Origin: Clostridiales bacterium
Lineage (GTDB): Bacteria > Bacillota > Clostridia > Lachnospirales > Lachnospiraceae
Length of the DNA stretch: 64,000 bases
Direction of reading: 5' to 3'
Assembly (NCBI GenBank): GCA_012519695.1
Contig: JAAYPT010000024.1
Coordinates: 1 to 64,000 of the forward strand
The position numbers and the translations under genes were made by a program. How positions within the stretch are numbered: the stretch's first letter is position 1; each line of letters starts with the position of its first letter. Below, piece after piece: positions 19,071 to 28,727 of the stretch. Under the pieces are notes generated by a model. The model was not told where the DNA came from and made no database searches. It was given only the letters and a program-made list of their open reading frames with translations.

Positions 19071-19195
19071 ACAATAGGAAATTGCGTCCTATTGCATAAA
19101 AACGCTCCGCTAAGGAAGCACACCTCGTGGAGAAGAAATTAGTCGTAAACGACATCGCTCGGGCGCGAAAGAGTCCGACAAGCGGACTCTTTGTT
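19071..19195 (+). repeat. Dispersed structured repeat, copy A
   Basis: A GC-richer element of about 125 bp between gapA and pgk, nearly identical to copies B (30249-30376) and C (54150-54277). Predicted stems: CAATAGGA/TCCTATTG (19072-19079/19087-19094); CTCCGC/GTGGAG; GTCG-TAAA-CGAC; and a perfect 10-bp stem AAAGAGTCCG/CGGACTCTTT at the 3' end. The CAATAGGA stem has a C-G pair where copies B and C have T-A, a compensatory change. It contains no open reading frame worth reporting. Confidence 0.9.
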
Positions 19196-19237
19196 CCGCA
19201 AGTAGCGACAACAATCTTTTAGAAAAGGAGAAATATT

Positions 19238-20449
19238 ATGTCTTTAAACAAACTCTCAGTAGATGATATTAATGTAAAAGGAAAACGTGTTCTTTGTAGA
19301 TGTGACTTCAATGTACCTTTAAAGGATGGAAAAATTACAGACGAAAACCGTTTAGTAGCAGCTCTTCCTACAATTAAGAAGTTAGTAGCTGATGGAGGAA
19401 AGGTAATTCTTTGCTCTCATTTAGGAAAAGTAAAAACAGAAGAAGATAAGAAAACAAAAACTCTTGCTCCAGTAGCACAGAGACTTTCTGAATTATTAGG
19501 ACAGGAAGTAAAATTTGCAGCAGATCCAGAAGTTGTAGGACCAAATGCAAAAGCAGCAGTAGAAGCTATGAAAGACGGAGATGTTATTCTTTTAGAGAAT
19601 ACACGTTTCAGAGCAGAAGAAACAAAGAACGGAGAAGCTTTCTCTAAAGACCTTGCTTCTTTATGCGACGTATTTGTAAACGATGCATTCGGTACAGCTC
19701 ATAGAGCACACTGCTCTAACGTAGGTGTTGCTGGTTTAGTTGATACAGCAGCAGTTGGATACTTAATGCAGAAAGAAATCGATTTCTTAGGAAATGCAGT
19801 AGAAAAGCCAGTTAGACCTTTCGTAGCAATTCTTGGTGGAGCTAAGGTTGCTGATAAATTAAACGTTATCTCTAACTTATTAGAGAAATGTGATACTTTG
19901 ATCATCGGTGGTGGTATGGCATTCACATTCTTAAAAGCACAGGGATATGAAATCGGAAAATCTTTAGTAGATGATACAAAGCTTGATTATTGTAAAGAAA
20001 TGCTTGCAAAAGCTGAAAAACTTGGGAAGAAATTATTACTTCCAATCGACACAGTAGCAGCAGATGCATTCCCAGATCCAATCGATGCTGAAATTCCAGT
20101 AGAAGTATATGGAGTAGAAGCTATGCCAGCAGACAAAGCAGGATTCGATATCGGACCTAAGACAGCTGCATTATACGCAGATGCTGTTAAATCTGCTAAG
20201 ACTGTTGTATGGAACGGACCAATGGGTATCTTTGAAAACCCGGTACTTGCAAAAGGTACAATCGCAGTAGCAGAAGCATTAGCTGAAACAGATGCAACTA
20301 CTATCATCGGTGGTGGAGATTCAGCAGCAGCAGTTAACCAGTTAGGATTTGGTGATAAGATGACTCATATCTCTACTGGTGGTGGAGCTTCTCTTGAATT
20401 CTTAGAAGGAAAAGAATTACCAGGTGTAGCAGCAGCTAACGATAAGTAG
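19238..20449 (+). CDS. pgk: Phosphoglycerate kinase
   Basis: A 403-residue glycolytic kinase that transfers phosphate from 1,3-bisphosphoglycerate to ADP. Family motifs are the N-terminal [28 protein letters not shown], and the C-terminal nucleotide-binding segments [11 protein letters not shown] and [17 protein letters not shown] lies six bases before the ATG. It lies between gapA and tpiA in the usual glycolytic order, but the gaps on both sides are unusually long and carry repeats. Confidence 0.96.
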   Translation: MSLNKLSVDDINVKGKRVLCRCDFNVPLKDGKITDENRLVAALPTIKKLVADGGKVILCSHLGKVKTEEDKKTKTLAPVAQRLSELLGQEVKFAADPEVVGPNAKAAVEAMKDGDVILLENTRFRAEETKNGEAFSKDLASLCDVFVNDAFGTAHRAHCSNVGVAGLVDTAAVGYLMQKEIDFLGNAVEKPVRPFVAILGGAKVADKLNVISNLLEKCDTLIIGGGMAFTFLKAQGYEIGKSLVDDTKLDYCKEMLAKAEKLGKKLLLPIDTVAADAFPDPIDAEIPVEVYGVEAMPADKAGFDIGPKTAALYADAVKSAKTVVWNGPMGIFENPVLAKGTIAVAEALAETDATTIIGGGDSAAAVNQLGFGDKMTHISTGGGASLEFLEGKELPGVAAANDK

Positions 20450-20657
20450 ACCGAAAGCAACTAGCGATTGACAAGCGAAGCTTAGGCAGAGCGTGTTGCG
20501 AGGTCGTTCAGTGAGCTTAGCGAGAGCAAGCCGCTTGTGGCGAAGCTAGAGCTTAGCGAAGTGAACATTAATACGAACATGAGCCGAAGGCGAAATGTGA
20601 GGTTAGTGTGAACTTCCTTATACATCCTTATGAAAATATTACGGAGGAAATAAAATC
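20450..20657 (+). repeat. GC-rich repeat-bearing spacer between pgk and tpiA
   Basis: No gene is seen. GAGCTTAGCGA occurs twice in direct orientation (20513-20523 and 20549-20559), GCGAAGCT occurs at about 20475 and 20540, and CAAGCG/CGCTTG and GTTCA/TGAAC are inverted pairs. This is compositionally unlike the flanking genes and unlike the repeat copies A to D. It may be a second family of intergenic elements; no second copy was found in this window. The tpiA ribosome site (GGAGG near 20643) is at its end. Confidence 0.55.
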
Positions 20658-21407
20658 ATGGCAAGAAAGAAAATTATTGCAGGAAACTGGAAAATGAACA
20701 AAACTCCAAGTGAAGCAGTAGCTTTAGTAAACGAGTTAAAACCATTAGTAGCAAATGATGACGTAGATGTAGTATTCTGTGTACCAGCTATCGACATCAT
20801 TCCAGCTATGGAAGCAGCAAAAGGTTCTAACATCAACATTGGTGCTGAGAATATGTATTTTGAAGAAAGCGGAGCATACACAGGAGAAATTTCCCCTGCA
20901 ATGTTAACAGACGCTGGTGTAAAATACGTTGTATTAGGACATTCTGAAAGAAGAGAATACTTCGCAGAAACAGATGAAACTGTAAATAAGAAAGTATTAA
21001 AAGCTTTCGAACATGGTATTACACCAATCATCTGCTGTGGAGAATCTTTAACACAGAGAAAACAGGGCATCTACATTGACTGGATTCGTATGCAGATTAA
21101 GATTGCATTCCAGAATGTAACCGCAGATCAGGCAAAAACAGCTGTTATCGCTTACGAACCAATCTGGGCTATCGGAACTGGTGAAACAGCAACATCTGAT
21201 CAGGCTGAAGAAGTATGCGCAGCAATTCGTGCATGCATCAAAGAAGTTTATGATGAAGCAACAGCAGAAGCAATCCGTATTCAGTACGGCGGATCTGTAA
21301 ATGCAGGAAATGCAGCAGAATTATTTGCAAAACCAGACATTGATGGTGGTTTAGTAGGTGGAGCTTCCTTAAAGGCAGACTTCGGAAAAATCGTAAATTA
21401 TAAATAA
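20658..21407 (+). CDS. tpiA: Triosephosphate isomerase
   Basis: A 249-residue TIM-barrel enzyme interconverting dihydroxyacetone phosphate and glyceraldehyde 3-phosphate. The N-terminal GNWKMNK, the catalytic His in GHSERR, the catalytic Glu in [11 protein letters not shown] and the phosphate-binding YGGSVN and GGLVGGASL are all present. CGGAGG lies upstream of the ATG. Codon choice resembles gapA and pgk, consistent with high expression. Confidence 0.96.
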   Translation: MARKKIIAGNWKMNKTPSEAVALVNELKPLVANDDVDVVFCVPAIDIIPAMEAAKGSNINIGAENMYFEESGAYTGEISPAMLTDAGVKYVVLGHSERREYFAETDETVNKKVLKAFEHGITPIICCGESLTQRKQGIYIDWIRMQIKIAFQNVTADQAKTAVIAYEPIWAIGTGETATSDQAEEVCAAIRACIKEVYDEATAEAIRIQYGGSVNAGNAAELFAKPDIDGGLVGGASLKADFGKIVNYK

Positions 21408-21451
21408 GTATCAGATTGCTATAAACTGACAGATTATAATAAGAATAAGAA

Positions 21452-21498
21452 AATGAAAGGATTATTGTAGAAGAGGATTTTACAATAATCCTTTCATT
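21452..21498 (+). terminator. Long perfect hairpin after tpiA
   Basis: A perfect 18-bp stem (21452-21469 with 21481-21498) closes an 11-base loop. It lacks a long T-tract on the + strand (GTTATAGG follows), so termination is likely but the hairpin might instead protect the 3' end of the abundant tpiA mRNA. Confidence 0.6.
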
Positions 21499-21536
21499 GT
21501 TATAGGAATGGTAAAAAACATACGCAGGAGCCCGTT

Positions 21537-22244
21537 ATGAACAAAGAAAAAATACTAATTGTGGAAGATGATAGTGATATCAATAGTCTGTTGTGTAAAA
21601 TTTTAGAAAAAGAAGGATTTGAAACAGTAAGTGCCTATTCCGGAAGCGAGGCATTATTGCGAATTTCTATGGAACAATTTGACATGATGTTATTAGACCT
21701 AATGATTCCGGGAACTACAGGAGAAGAAGTGATAAAGCAGTTGCGGGAAAAAGAAAATGAGATTCCGATTCTGGTGTTAACAGCAAAAGCAACATTAGAA
21801 GATAAAGTTTCTGTATTAGATTTAGGTGCAGATGATTATCTTACCAAACCCTTTGAAAACGAAGAAGTTGTAGCAAGAGTGAATGCAAGATTGCGTCGCT
21901 TTCGCAAAAAGAGTAAGGAGAACGAAAAGAGAGAATCCGGTTTTCAAAAGTTGCAGTTTAAAAATCTGGTATTAGATAAAGAAGCTCGTACTTGTTATGT
22001 GAAAGAAAAAGAAATTTCTCTTACAGCATTAGAATTTGATATTTTAACACTTCTGCTAGAACATCCGGATAAAGTATATTCAAAGGAAAACATATATCAG
22101 GCAATATGGAAAGAAAACTATATCGGAGAAGATAGTACCGTTAGTGTACATGTCAGCAATATTCGGAAAAAAATAGCAGTGTGTGATAAAGAAGAGTATA
22201 TAAAAACAGTGTGGGGAATCGGATTTAAGCTTGCAAATCTTTAA
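21537..22244 (+). CDS. OmpR-family response regulator
   Basis: A 235-residue two-component regulator. The receiver domain has acidic residues at EDD (10-12), the phospho-acceptor D54 in LLDLMIPG and Lys in DYLTKPF. A winged-helix DNA-binding domain follows (VSVHVSNIRKKI ... VWGIGFKL). CAGGAG precedes the ATG. The partner kinase is three genes downstream, with an ABC transporter between them. That order is typical of systems responding to bacitracin or lantibiotics, so it probably regulates the transporter (inference). Its stop overlaps a tandem repeat likely to be its own binding site. Confidence 0.92.
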   Translation: MNKEKILIVEDDSDINSLLCKILEKEGFETVSAYSGSEALLRISMEQFDMMLLDLMIPGTTGEEVIKQLREKENEIPILVLTAKATLEDKVSVLDLGADDYLTKPFENEEVVARVNARLRRFRKKSKENEKRESGFQKLQFKNLVLDKEARTCYVKEKEISLTALEFDILTLLLEHPDKVYSKENIYQAIWKENYIGEDSTVSVHVSNIRKKIAVCDKEEYIKTVWGIGFKLANL

Positions 22245-22260
22245 ACTTTCTTTAAACTTT
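22239..22260 (+). promoter_or_regulatory. Tandem 11-bp repeat, likely response-regulator box
   Basis: CTTTAAACTTT occurs twice in direct succession (22239-22249, 22250-22260), an 11-bp period that fits a dimer of an OmpR-type regulator on one face of the DNA. It covers the stop codon of the regulator gene and lies about 28 bp upstream of a TATAAT at 22288-22293. No good -35 box is seen there, as expected for an activated promoter. Confidence 0.6.
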
Positions 22261-22322
22261 ATTTAGGACTTTTAAAAACTCTTTTTCTATAATAAAGTAG
22301 AAAAGAAAAGAGGAGAACAAGC

Positions 22323-23255
22323 ATGGAAAAAGAAATTTTAAAGATTTCAGATATGACAAAATTATATCAGGGAAAAGCAGCATTAAATCATGTATCTATG
22401 TCTATCAGACAAGGACAGATTTATGGATTAGTAGGAAATAACGGAGCAGGTAAGACAACGTTAATGCGTATGATTACCGGGACTTCTTTTTGGGATACCG
22501 GAAGACTGGAATTATTCGGAGTAGAACAGTCAGAAAAAAGTGGAAGAGAACGCAAGCGAATTGGTTCAATGTTGGAAACACCTGCTTTTTTTGAAAATAT
22601 GACAGGAAGACAGAATCTGGAATATTATCGAATTCAATTGGGAATTCCGGGAAAACAGCAGGTAGAGGAATTGTTAGAACAGGTGGGACTGTCTGAGGCA
22701 GCAACACAAAAAGTAAAAGGATATTCCCTGGGAATGAAACAACGACTGGGAATTGCCCTTGCCCTTTTAAATCATCCGGATTTTTTGATATTGGATGAGC
22801 CGGTAAACGGATTAGATCCAAAGGGAATGATAGAAATCCGTAATATTTTACTTGGATTAAGCAAAGAAAAGGGAGTTACGATTTTAATTTCCAGTCACCT
22901 TTTGGCGGAACTTACCAATATTGCAACCTATTTTTGTTTTATGGATAGAGGAAGAATATTAGAAGAAATCAGCAGAGAAACGTTAGAAGAGAAGTGTCAG
23001 ACTTACTTAGAACTTAAAATATCTGACAGTGAAAAAATGGCAGTAGTATTAGAAGAACATTTTCCAAAAATGAGATATCGAGTATACCCTGAAAATATCA
23101 TTCATATTTACGGCATATTAGAAAAGGAACAAGAAATCAGTGAATTAGCAATAAAAAATGGTATTGGTTTACTGGGACTAACTCGAAAAGTAATGAATCT
23201 GGAAAATTATTATATGCATTTAATTGGTGAAGAAAGCAAAGAGGGGGAAATGTAA
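22323..23255 (+). CDS. ABC transporter ATP-binding protein, BcrA/lantibiotic-protection type
   Basis: A 310-residue ATPase. Walker A GNNGAGKTT, signature YSLGMKQRLGIA and Walker B FLILDEPVNGLDP are intact. The roughly 90-residue C-terminal extension and the wording of the N-terminal part match the BcrA/LanF-like subgroup that protects against peptide antibiotics. GAGGAG precedes the ATG. The permease gene starts two bases after the stop. A promoter with TATAAT lies just upstream, so the transporter may be induced separately from the regulator gene. Confidence 0.87.
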   Translation: MEKEILKISDMTKLYQGKAALNHVSMSIRQGQIYGLVGNNGAGKTTLMRMITGTSFWDTGRLELFGVEQSEKSGRERKRIGSMLETPAFFENMTGRQNLEYYRIQLGIPGKQQVEELLEQVGLSEAATQKVKGYSLGMKQRLGIALALLNHPDFLILDEPVNGLDPKGMIEIRNILLGLSKEKGVTILISSHLLAELTNIATYFCFMDRGRILEEISRETLEEKCQTYLELKISDSEKMAVVLEEHFPKMRYRVYPENIIHIYGILEKEQEISELAIKNGIGLLGLTRKVMNLENYYMHLIGEESKEGEM

Positions 23256-23256
23256 G

Positions 23257-24033
23257 ATGCTAAATTATATAAAAAGTGAATTTTATCGAATATTTCATTC
23301 TAAGGAAGTATATCTTTTGACCGGAATTTTTGCTGCATTGTTGGCTGCATATAACATTATTCTATACTTTGCACAACGTTCTTTACCCGGCTTTCTCTAT
23401 GGTAATACCCATCATGCTTATATAATGATAGATGCTTCAATGGGGATGTTTTTCTATGTCATCATTATTATATGTAGTTCCCTGGATGGAAGTAGTTTAA
23501 AAAATTTGAAAAATTCGGTGGGGTACGGTGTAGACAGAAAAGTTATCTTTTTAGGAAGAGTTATTACACAAGCAATTATTTGTGTTGTGATGTATCTTGG
23601 GTTAATGGGATTTTACTATATTTTGGGAAAAGCATTGCTGGAAGATAGCGGAAGAGAAATATCAGAGATGTTTGTCCGTAGTACCTTTGTATGTATTCCA
23701 ATGTTGCTGGGAGCCCTGGTTTTATATCACTGTTGCATTTTATGGAGTAACAATACGATTATTTCTGCGGTAATTATGATTCTGATTTTGGATATCATAC
23801 CAAGAGGAATTGATGTGATAGCTTATAAATTTCCGCAAATAAGAGGATTTAGCAATATGCTGATGCGCAATTTGATGCAGGTGCAGCTTGTGGAAACGGC
23901 AACCGGATATGACCGTGTGTATGGTTGGCAGACAACGGAAGGTGTGATTCGGTGTATTGTGGCCGGAGTTTGTGCAATAGTCATTTTTTCTGTATTAGGA
24001 ATAAAATCAATGCAGAAGAAAGAAATACGTTAA
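23257..24033 (+). CDS. ABC-2 type permease partner
   Basis: A 258-residue integral membrane protein with about six hydrophobic segments, starting MLNYIKSEFYRIFHSKEV. ATG 23257 is chosen because GAGGGGG lies upstream; an in-frame start at 23224 would overlap the ATPase gene by 32 bases. A soluble N-terminal tail followed by a first helix (VYLLTGIFAALLAAYNII) is typical of BcrB/LanE-like permeases. It probably forms the membrane half of the neighbouring transporter. Confidence 0.82.
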   Translation: MLNYIKSEFYRIFHSKEVYLLTGIFAALLAAYNIILYFAQRSLPGFLYGNTHHAYIMIDASMGMFFYVIIIICSSLDGSSLKNLKNSVGYGVDRKVIFLGRVITQAIICVVMYLGLMGFYYILGKALLEDSGREISEMFVRSTFVCIPMLLGALVLYHCCILWSNNTIISAVIMILILDIIPRGIDVIAYKFPQIRGFSNMLMRNLMQVQLVETATGYDRVYGWQTTEGVIRCIVAGVCAIVIFSVLGIKSMQKKEIR

Positions 24034-24042
24034 GGTGAAGAA

Positions 24043-24939
24043 ATGGAACAAATAGTAATCATTGTATTGAGCATTTTGCTATTAGGAACACTTATTAAGA
24101 ATAGATTACAAAAAAGAAATTTAAAGGCATTAACAAAAGAATTCGAGATACTTTTGCGAGAAGAAGGAAATGGTGAGCTTCATTTAGGCTCACCTTCTTC
24201 TGATATGGAAAAATTCGTAGAAGTAGTGAATCATTATCTGGAAAAAACAAAGGAAAATCAATTGGCAGTTGAAAAGAAGGAGCAACAATTAAAGGATGAA
24301 ATAGCTAATATTTCCCATGATTTACGAACGCCCCTTACCTCGATGAAGGGATATTTGAGACTTTTAAAAGAAACTCAGGAGGAAAAAGAACGGGAAGAGT
24401 ACTTGGGAGTAATTCAGCGAAAGACAGAACAATTGCAGGAATTGATAGAGCAACTGTACGAGTATACCAGTGTAAAAGACAGAGTACAGAGTGTAAAATT
24501 AGAACAAGTGGAACTTTATAGTTTTTTCTGCAATCAGGTATTGAATTATTATCAAAATTTTGAAGAAAAAGGGATAGAGGTACAATTACCGGAAGAAAAG
24601 TCGTATTCAGTAATGGCAGATGTGAATGCATTGAATCGTGTTTTTGGAAATTTAATTGGAAATGCGTTAAAGTACGGAAAGGATTTCTGGCAGATAGGGT
24701 TTGCAGATGCAGGAGGACGGATACAGATGATATTCAAAGATCCGGCGGAAAAACTTACAGAAGAAGATGTAGAACACTTATTTGACCGATTTTATATGCA
24801 AGAAGAGTCTCGCACACTGGGCGGTTCCGGATTAGGGCTTACCATTGCAAAAATGTTTATGGAAACTATGGAAGGAGATATGGAAGCAGAGCTGGAAGAA
24901 GCGTGTTTAAAAATAATACTTACGTTCAAAAAAATATAA
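24043..24939 (+). CDS. Sensor histidine kinase, intramembrane-sensing type
   Basis: A 298-residue kinase with one N-terminal membrane helix (residues 4-18) and no extracellular domain. The H-box ISHDLRTPLTSMKGY has its phospho-acceptor at H92. The N-box is GNLIGNALKYG and the G-box GGSGLGLTIAKM. AAGGTGAAG precedes the ATG. As the last gene of the regulator-ATPase-permease-kinase group, it probably senses through or with the transporter, as BceS-like kinases do. That functional link is inference. Confidence 0.88.
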   Translation: MEQIVIIVLSILLLGTLIKNRLQKRNLKALTKEFEILLREEGNGELHLGSPSSDMEKFVEVVNHYLEKTKENQLAVEKKEQQLKDEIANISHDLRTPLTSMKGYLRLLKETQEEKEREEYLGVIQRKTEQLQELIEQLYEYTSVKDRVQSVKLEQVELYSFFCNQVLNYYQNFEEKGIEVQLPEEKSYSVMADVNALNRVFGNLIGNALKYGKDFWQIGFADAGGRIQMIFKDPAEKLTEEDVEHLFDRFYMQEESRTLGGSGLGLTIAKMFMETMEGDMEAELEEACLKIILTFKKI

Positions 24940-24985
24940 TTTATGTATATTTATTCGTTTAATTGGTGTATTACTGGGAAAAAAG

Positions 24986-24994
24986 TGCTATAAT
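24986..24994 (+). promoter_or_regulatory. Extended -10 promoter of the diguanylate cyclase gene
   Basis: TGC-TATAAT (TATAAT at 24989-24994) is an extended -10 element 41 bases before the start codon. No good -35 hexamer is seen. Confidence 0.5.
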
Positions 24995-25034
24995 AAAAAT
25001 TAATTATGTGCAACAGCTAAGGCGATAAATATAT

Positions 25035-27700
25035 ATGTATAAAGCAAGATATAAAATTACAATACTGCTAATTTTCAGCATGTTGGTTCAAATATTATGG
25101 AGCGGCAGAGTTTATGCGTCAGAAGTAGAAAATAGTGATATAAGTGCAACCATAACAGTTGCCTCTAATGTTTCTAAACAGGAGATGCAGCCGTATTTGG
25201 ATGCGTTTAATCAAAAATATCCCGGAATACAGATTGAGTACAGTTATTATTCAGACTATGAGACAGAAGTAGAAGGTCAGATTACATCAGGAGATTATCC
25301 GGATGTATTGTTTATTCCCGGTTCCATATCATCGGATCAGTATGCAGATTACTTTGAACCACTTGGTACACGGGATGAGTTAGAGAAAAAGTACAATTAT
25401 CTTCAGGGCAGTAAAAATATCAAAGATGTCATATATGGAATCCCTTCCTCCGCATATGTAAATGGACTGATTTACAATAAAGAAGTATTTGAAAAGGCAG
25501 GAATAACAGAAACTCCTAAGTCTATTGATGAATTTCTGGAAGACCTTTATATGATAAAAGAGCGTACAGATGCTATACCGTTTTATACAAATTATGCAGC
25601 AGGTTGGACATTGCAGGCATGGGAACAGTATCCTTTTATTGCTATGACAGGGGATCCTGACTACAAGGAGAACGGTTTTGTAAATGAGTTAGATCCTTTT
25701 TTGGAGGGAACGACACACTACGAAGTCTATCAGTTGTTGTATAATATAGTAAGCAATGGATTATGCGAGGAAAAGCCAGAGGAAAGTGACTGGGAACAGT
25801 CAAAGGTTATGTTAAATGACGGTGAGATTGGATGTATGGCAATCGGCTCTTGGGCATTAAAACAGATTCAGGATGCGGGAAATAATTCTGATGCAGTGGG
25901 ATACATGCCATTTCCAAACGAAGTGAACGGAAAGCAATACATGACAATTGTGGCAGATTATTGTTATGGAATTAACAGGAATAGTACACAAAAAGAAGCA
26001 GCCAGAAGTTATATTGACTTTATGTTGGATGAGTCAGGATATGCCCTTGACCATGAAGTACTGTCACTGGTAAAAACAGATCCCATTCTTGAAAACTATG
26101 GTGATATGCAGAGTGTTATCTGTTTTTGTGACAATCCGGCAAGTGATGATAATTACCATAAAAGACAGATCTTATCTACCAATTTAAATATCCTTGACAG
26201 TACCGATGAGATAAAGCGTGTCATAGAGGCAGCGGAAGGAAAAAGAAACGAAACATTTGCCGATATTGCCGCAGATTGGAATGAACGGTGGGAGTCATCA
26301 AGAACGGATGATATGATGCCAAGTGCCAATTCACATGCAACCGTATTAAACAGTGCCCTTAGCAAAAATTATGAGATTGAGTTTTCAGATACCGAACAGC
26401 AATACATTGAAAATTTAAAAGAGATAAAAGTGGGATATTTGAAAAATATGGCTCCATTTCAATATTATGCCGATGGAAAATTTCAGGGTTTTCTAAAAAG
26501 TATGATGAATATTGTTGCGGATGACCTGGGGTATCACTGGTGGAAAAAGGTTATGATAATACCGCTCAAATGGTTCAGGCATTACAAAACGGCGAGATAG
26601 ATATGATTGCGGGAATAAATAAATCATCTCAGTACAGTTCAGAACTTAAATTTTCCACAAAATCTATGGATGTGATGAAGGTCATGGTAAAGAGCAATTC
26701 CAAGAATGCCAATGATGCATTAAAAGGTTGTATGGTGCAGATTGATGGTGAGGATTACTCTGATTTGCAGACAGAAGCAACCAAAATTATAACCACAGAC
26801 AGTCTGGTAGAAAGTCTGAATGATATTGAAGGGTTAAAGGCAGATTTTACAGTTTCTGATTATTATAGTGTGTATTATTATACACAGGAACAGGGATTTG
26901 AACATTTGGATATTACACCGATTTCAGGAGACAACAATTTGTGTTTTGCATTTGCAAAGGGATGTGATACAAGACTGATATCTGTATGCAATAAAGTATT
27001 GTACAGTATACCGGATGAAAATAAACAGATTATGTTGGATGAAAGTATGAAGTCAGAACATCAGCGAATTACAGTGAAACGCTTTATCGAGGCGAATACG
27101 ATACCCAGTCTTATAGCAGTATCGGCATTTTTCGCAATAATAATTATTCTGGTTGTAATTGTGGCAAGACAGCGTTCCAAAATCGCAAGAATTGATGCAC
27201 TTACCGGTTTGCACAATCGTTATGGAATCAGAAAAAATATGAAGCAACTTTGTGATAAGAAACATTATCCGATGGTAGTGTCAATTTTGGATTTTGATAA
27301 CTTTAAATCAGTAAACGATACACTGGGACATCTTGGGGGAGACGAGGCATTGAAACTTCTTGCCAACACCATGAAACAGGTATTTGGAAATAAAGTTGTA
27401 CTTGGACGGTATGGCGGTGACGAGTTTGCAATAGGACTTTGTGAAAAAGATATCAAGGCAACAGAAGAAAAATTCAAAGAACTTGTAACATGCATGGATA
27501 GACCATTCGTATTTGAAGAGAAAGAGGTGGATTTGTCTATCAGCGTGGGGGCTGTAATCGTTGAAGAGGATGTGCCATATGATGACTTGTTCAAGGCTGC
27601 GGATGATGCACTTTATGCCGTAAAAGAAAAAGGAAAAAATAATTACCGCATGGAGTATTATAAAAACATGAAGGACAACCAAAAACAGGCAGAAGCGTAA
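25035..27700 (+). pseudogene. Diguanylate cyclase with two solute-binding sensor domains, split by a -1 frameshift
   Basis: Two overlapping reading frames (25035-26600 and 26540-27700) join into one protein if one A is added to the run GGAAAAAGG at 26542-26550. The 5' part has a signal peptide, a family 1 solute-binding domain (about residues 35-420) and the start of a family 3 binding domain (IKVGYLKNMAPFQYY). The 3' part completes that domain (ALQNGEIDMIAG), then has a membrane helix (LIAVSAFFAIIIILVV) and a GGDEF domain with LTGLHNRYG and GRYGGDEFAIGL intact. The catalytic motif is complete, so the break may be recent, a homopolymer sequencing error, or slippage at AAA-AAG. If whole, it would make c-di-GMP in response to an external ligand. 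Confidence 0.8.
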
Positions 27701-27743
27701 AAAAAAGCAGATGAAACAGAAGATGGGAAAATAAGGAGAAGTT

Positions 27744-28727
27744 ATGAAAAAATATCGAATCTTATTAGCGATGTTAGCAGTTATTGTTTTGGGAACAGGG
27801 TGTGGGGAAAAAGATAAACAAGTATCTGACAAACAAGCAGGTAAACAAGTAAATAAAGAAGTAGATAAAGAAGAAGTAACGGCAGAAGAATATGACTTTG
27901 AGGCATATAAGTCCTTGGAAGATATTTTGTCTATCGAGCCGGTACAGTTAGAAGAACAGGGAGCACAATATGTTGTTTCCTACCGTTTTACTTATCAAAG
28001 TGACGATGCTCAGGTGGTAGGCTATATAGGCATACCAAAGGAGTGTATAGAGCAGAAAAAGCCATATCCGGTAATTGTGTATAACAGAGGCGGAAATCAG
28101 GATTACGGTGCACTACAAGAACAGGAAATAGCGTATATGAGCTATCAGTTCAACAGCGTTGTCATTGGTTCTCAGTACCGTGGAACATCCGGATGTACAG
28201 GGAAAGACCAGTACGGTGGGAAAGATGTGGAAGACGTTGCAAAATTATTGGATTTATGTGAACAGTTTTCCTTTGTGGATATGGACAATCTTTGCATGAT
28301 GGGGGCATCAAGGGGAGGAATGATGTCCTATATGGTGGCGCGACAGGATGACAGAGTAAAGCGTTTGGTCATTATTTCAGGTCTGACAGATTTATTTCAA
28401 GCCTATGAAGAACGAAGCGACATGCAGGAGTTGTTGACAGAGTTAATTGGAAAAACACCTGGAGAAGCTACGGAAGAATATGAAAAACGTTCTGCAATCT
28501 GCTGGGCGGATGAGATTAAGGTACCGGTTTTAATGTTTCATAGTAGAAATGACGAAAAAGTATCCTTTTCACAGGCAGAAGCAATGTATCAGGCATTAAA
28601 AGAAGCCGGAACGGAATGTTCTTTTGTTGTCTATGAGGATAACATTCATGGACTGAGGGAAGAAGAGATTCCGATTATAAATCAATGGTTGAATGGTGAA
28701 GATGTATCACAATATACGGTAAAATAA
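27744..28727 (+). CDS. Lipoprotein alpha/beta hydrolase (prolyl oligopeptidase-like)
   Basis: A 327-residue exported protein. The signal peptide ends in the lipobox LGTGC, followed by a Lys/Gln-rich spacer, so it is lipid-anchored outside the cell. The catalytic domain has NRGGNQDYG (oxyanion region), the nucleophile motif GASRGG, an Asp in HSRNDEKVSF and a His in EDNIHGL. These fit the S9/dienelactone hydrolase type fold. The exact substrate (peptide or ester) cannot be told. AAGGAG precedes the ATG, 43 bases after the diguanylate cyclase gene. Confidence 0.83.
   Translation: MKKYRILLAMLAVIVLGTGCGEKDKQVSDKQAGKQVNKEVDKEEVTAEEYDFEAYKSLEDILSIEPVQLEEQGAQYVVSYRFTYQSDDAQVVGYIGIPKECIEQKKPYPVIVYNRGGNQDYGALQEQEIAYMSYQFNSVVIGSQYRGTSGCTGKDQYGGKDVEDVAKLLDLCEQFSFVDMDNLCMMGASRGGMMSYMVARQDDRVKRLVIISGLTDLFQAYEERSDMQELLTELIGKTPGEATEEYEKRSAICWADEIKVPVLMFHSRNDEKVSFSQAEAMYQALKEAGTECSFVVYEDNIHGLREEEIPIINQWLNGEDVSQYTVK

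Noticed and set aside
19071-19195. Dispersed repeat as a CRISPR array or tRNA cluster
   Set aside because: Copies are kilobases apart with no spacer pattern, and no cloverleaf or CCA end can be drawn.
24995-25034. c-di-GMP riboswitch in front of the diguanylate cyclase gene
   Set aside because: The leader is only about 30-40 nt, too short for a GEMM-type aptamer.
27308-27832. Minus-strand open frame of 174 codons
   Set aside because: It is antisense to the GGDEF domain and to the lipoprotein signal peptide; a composition-driven shadow frame.
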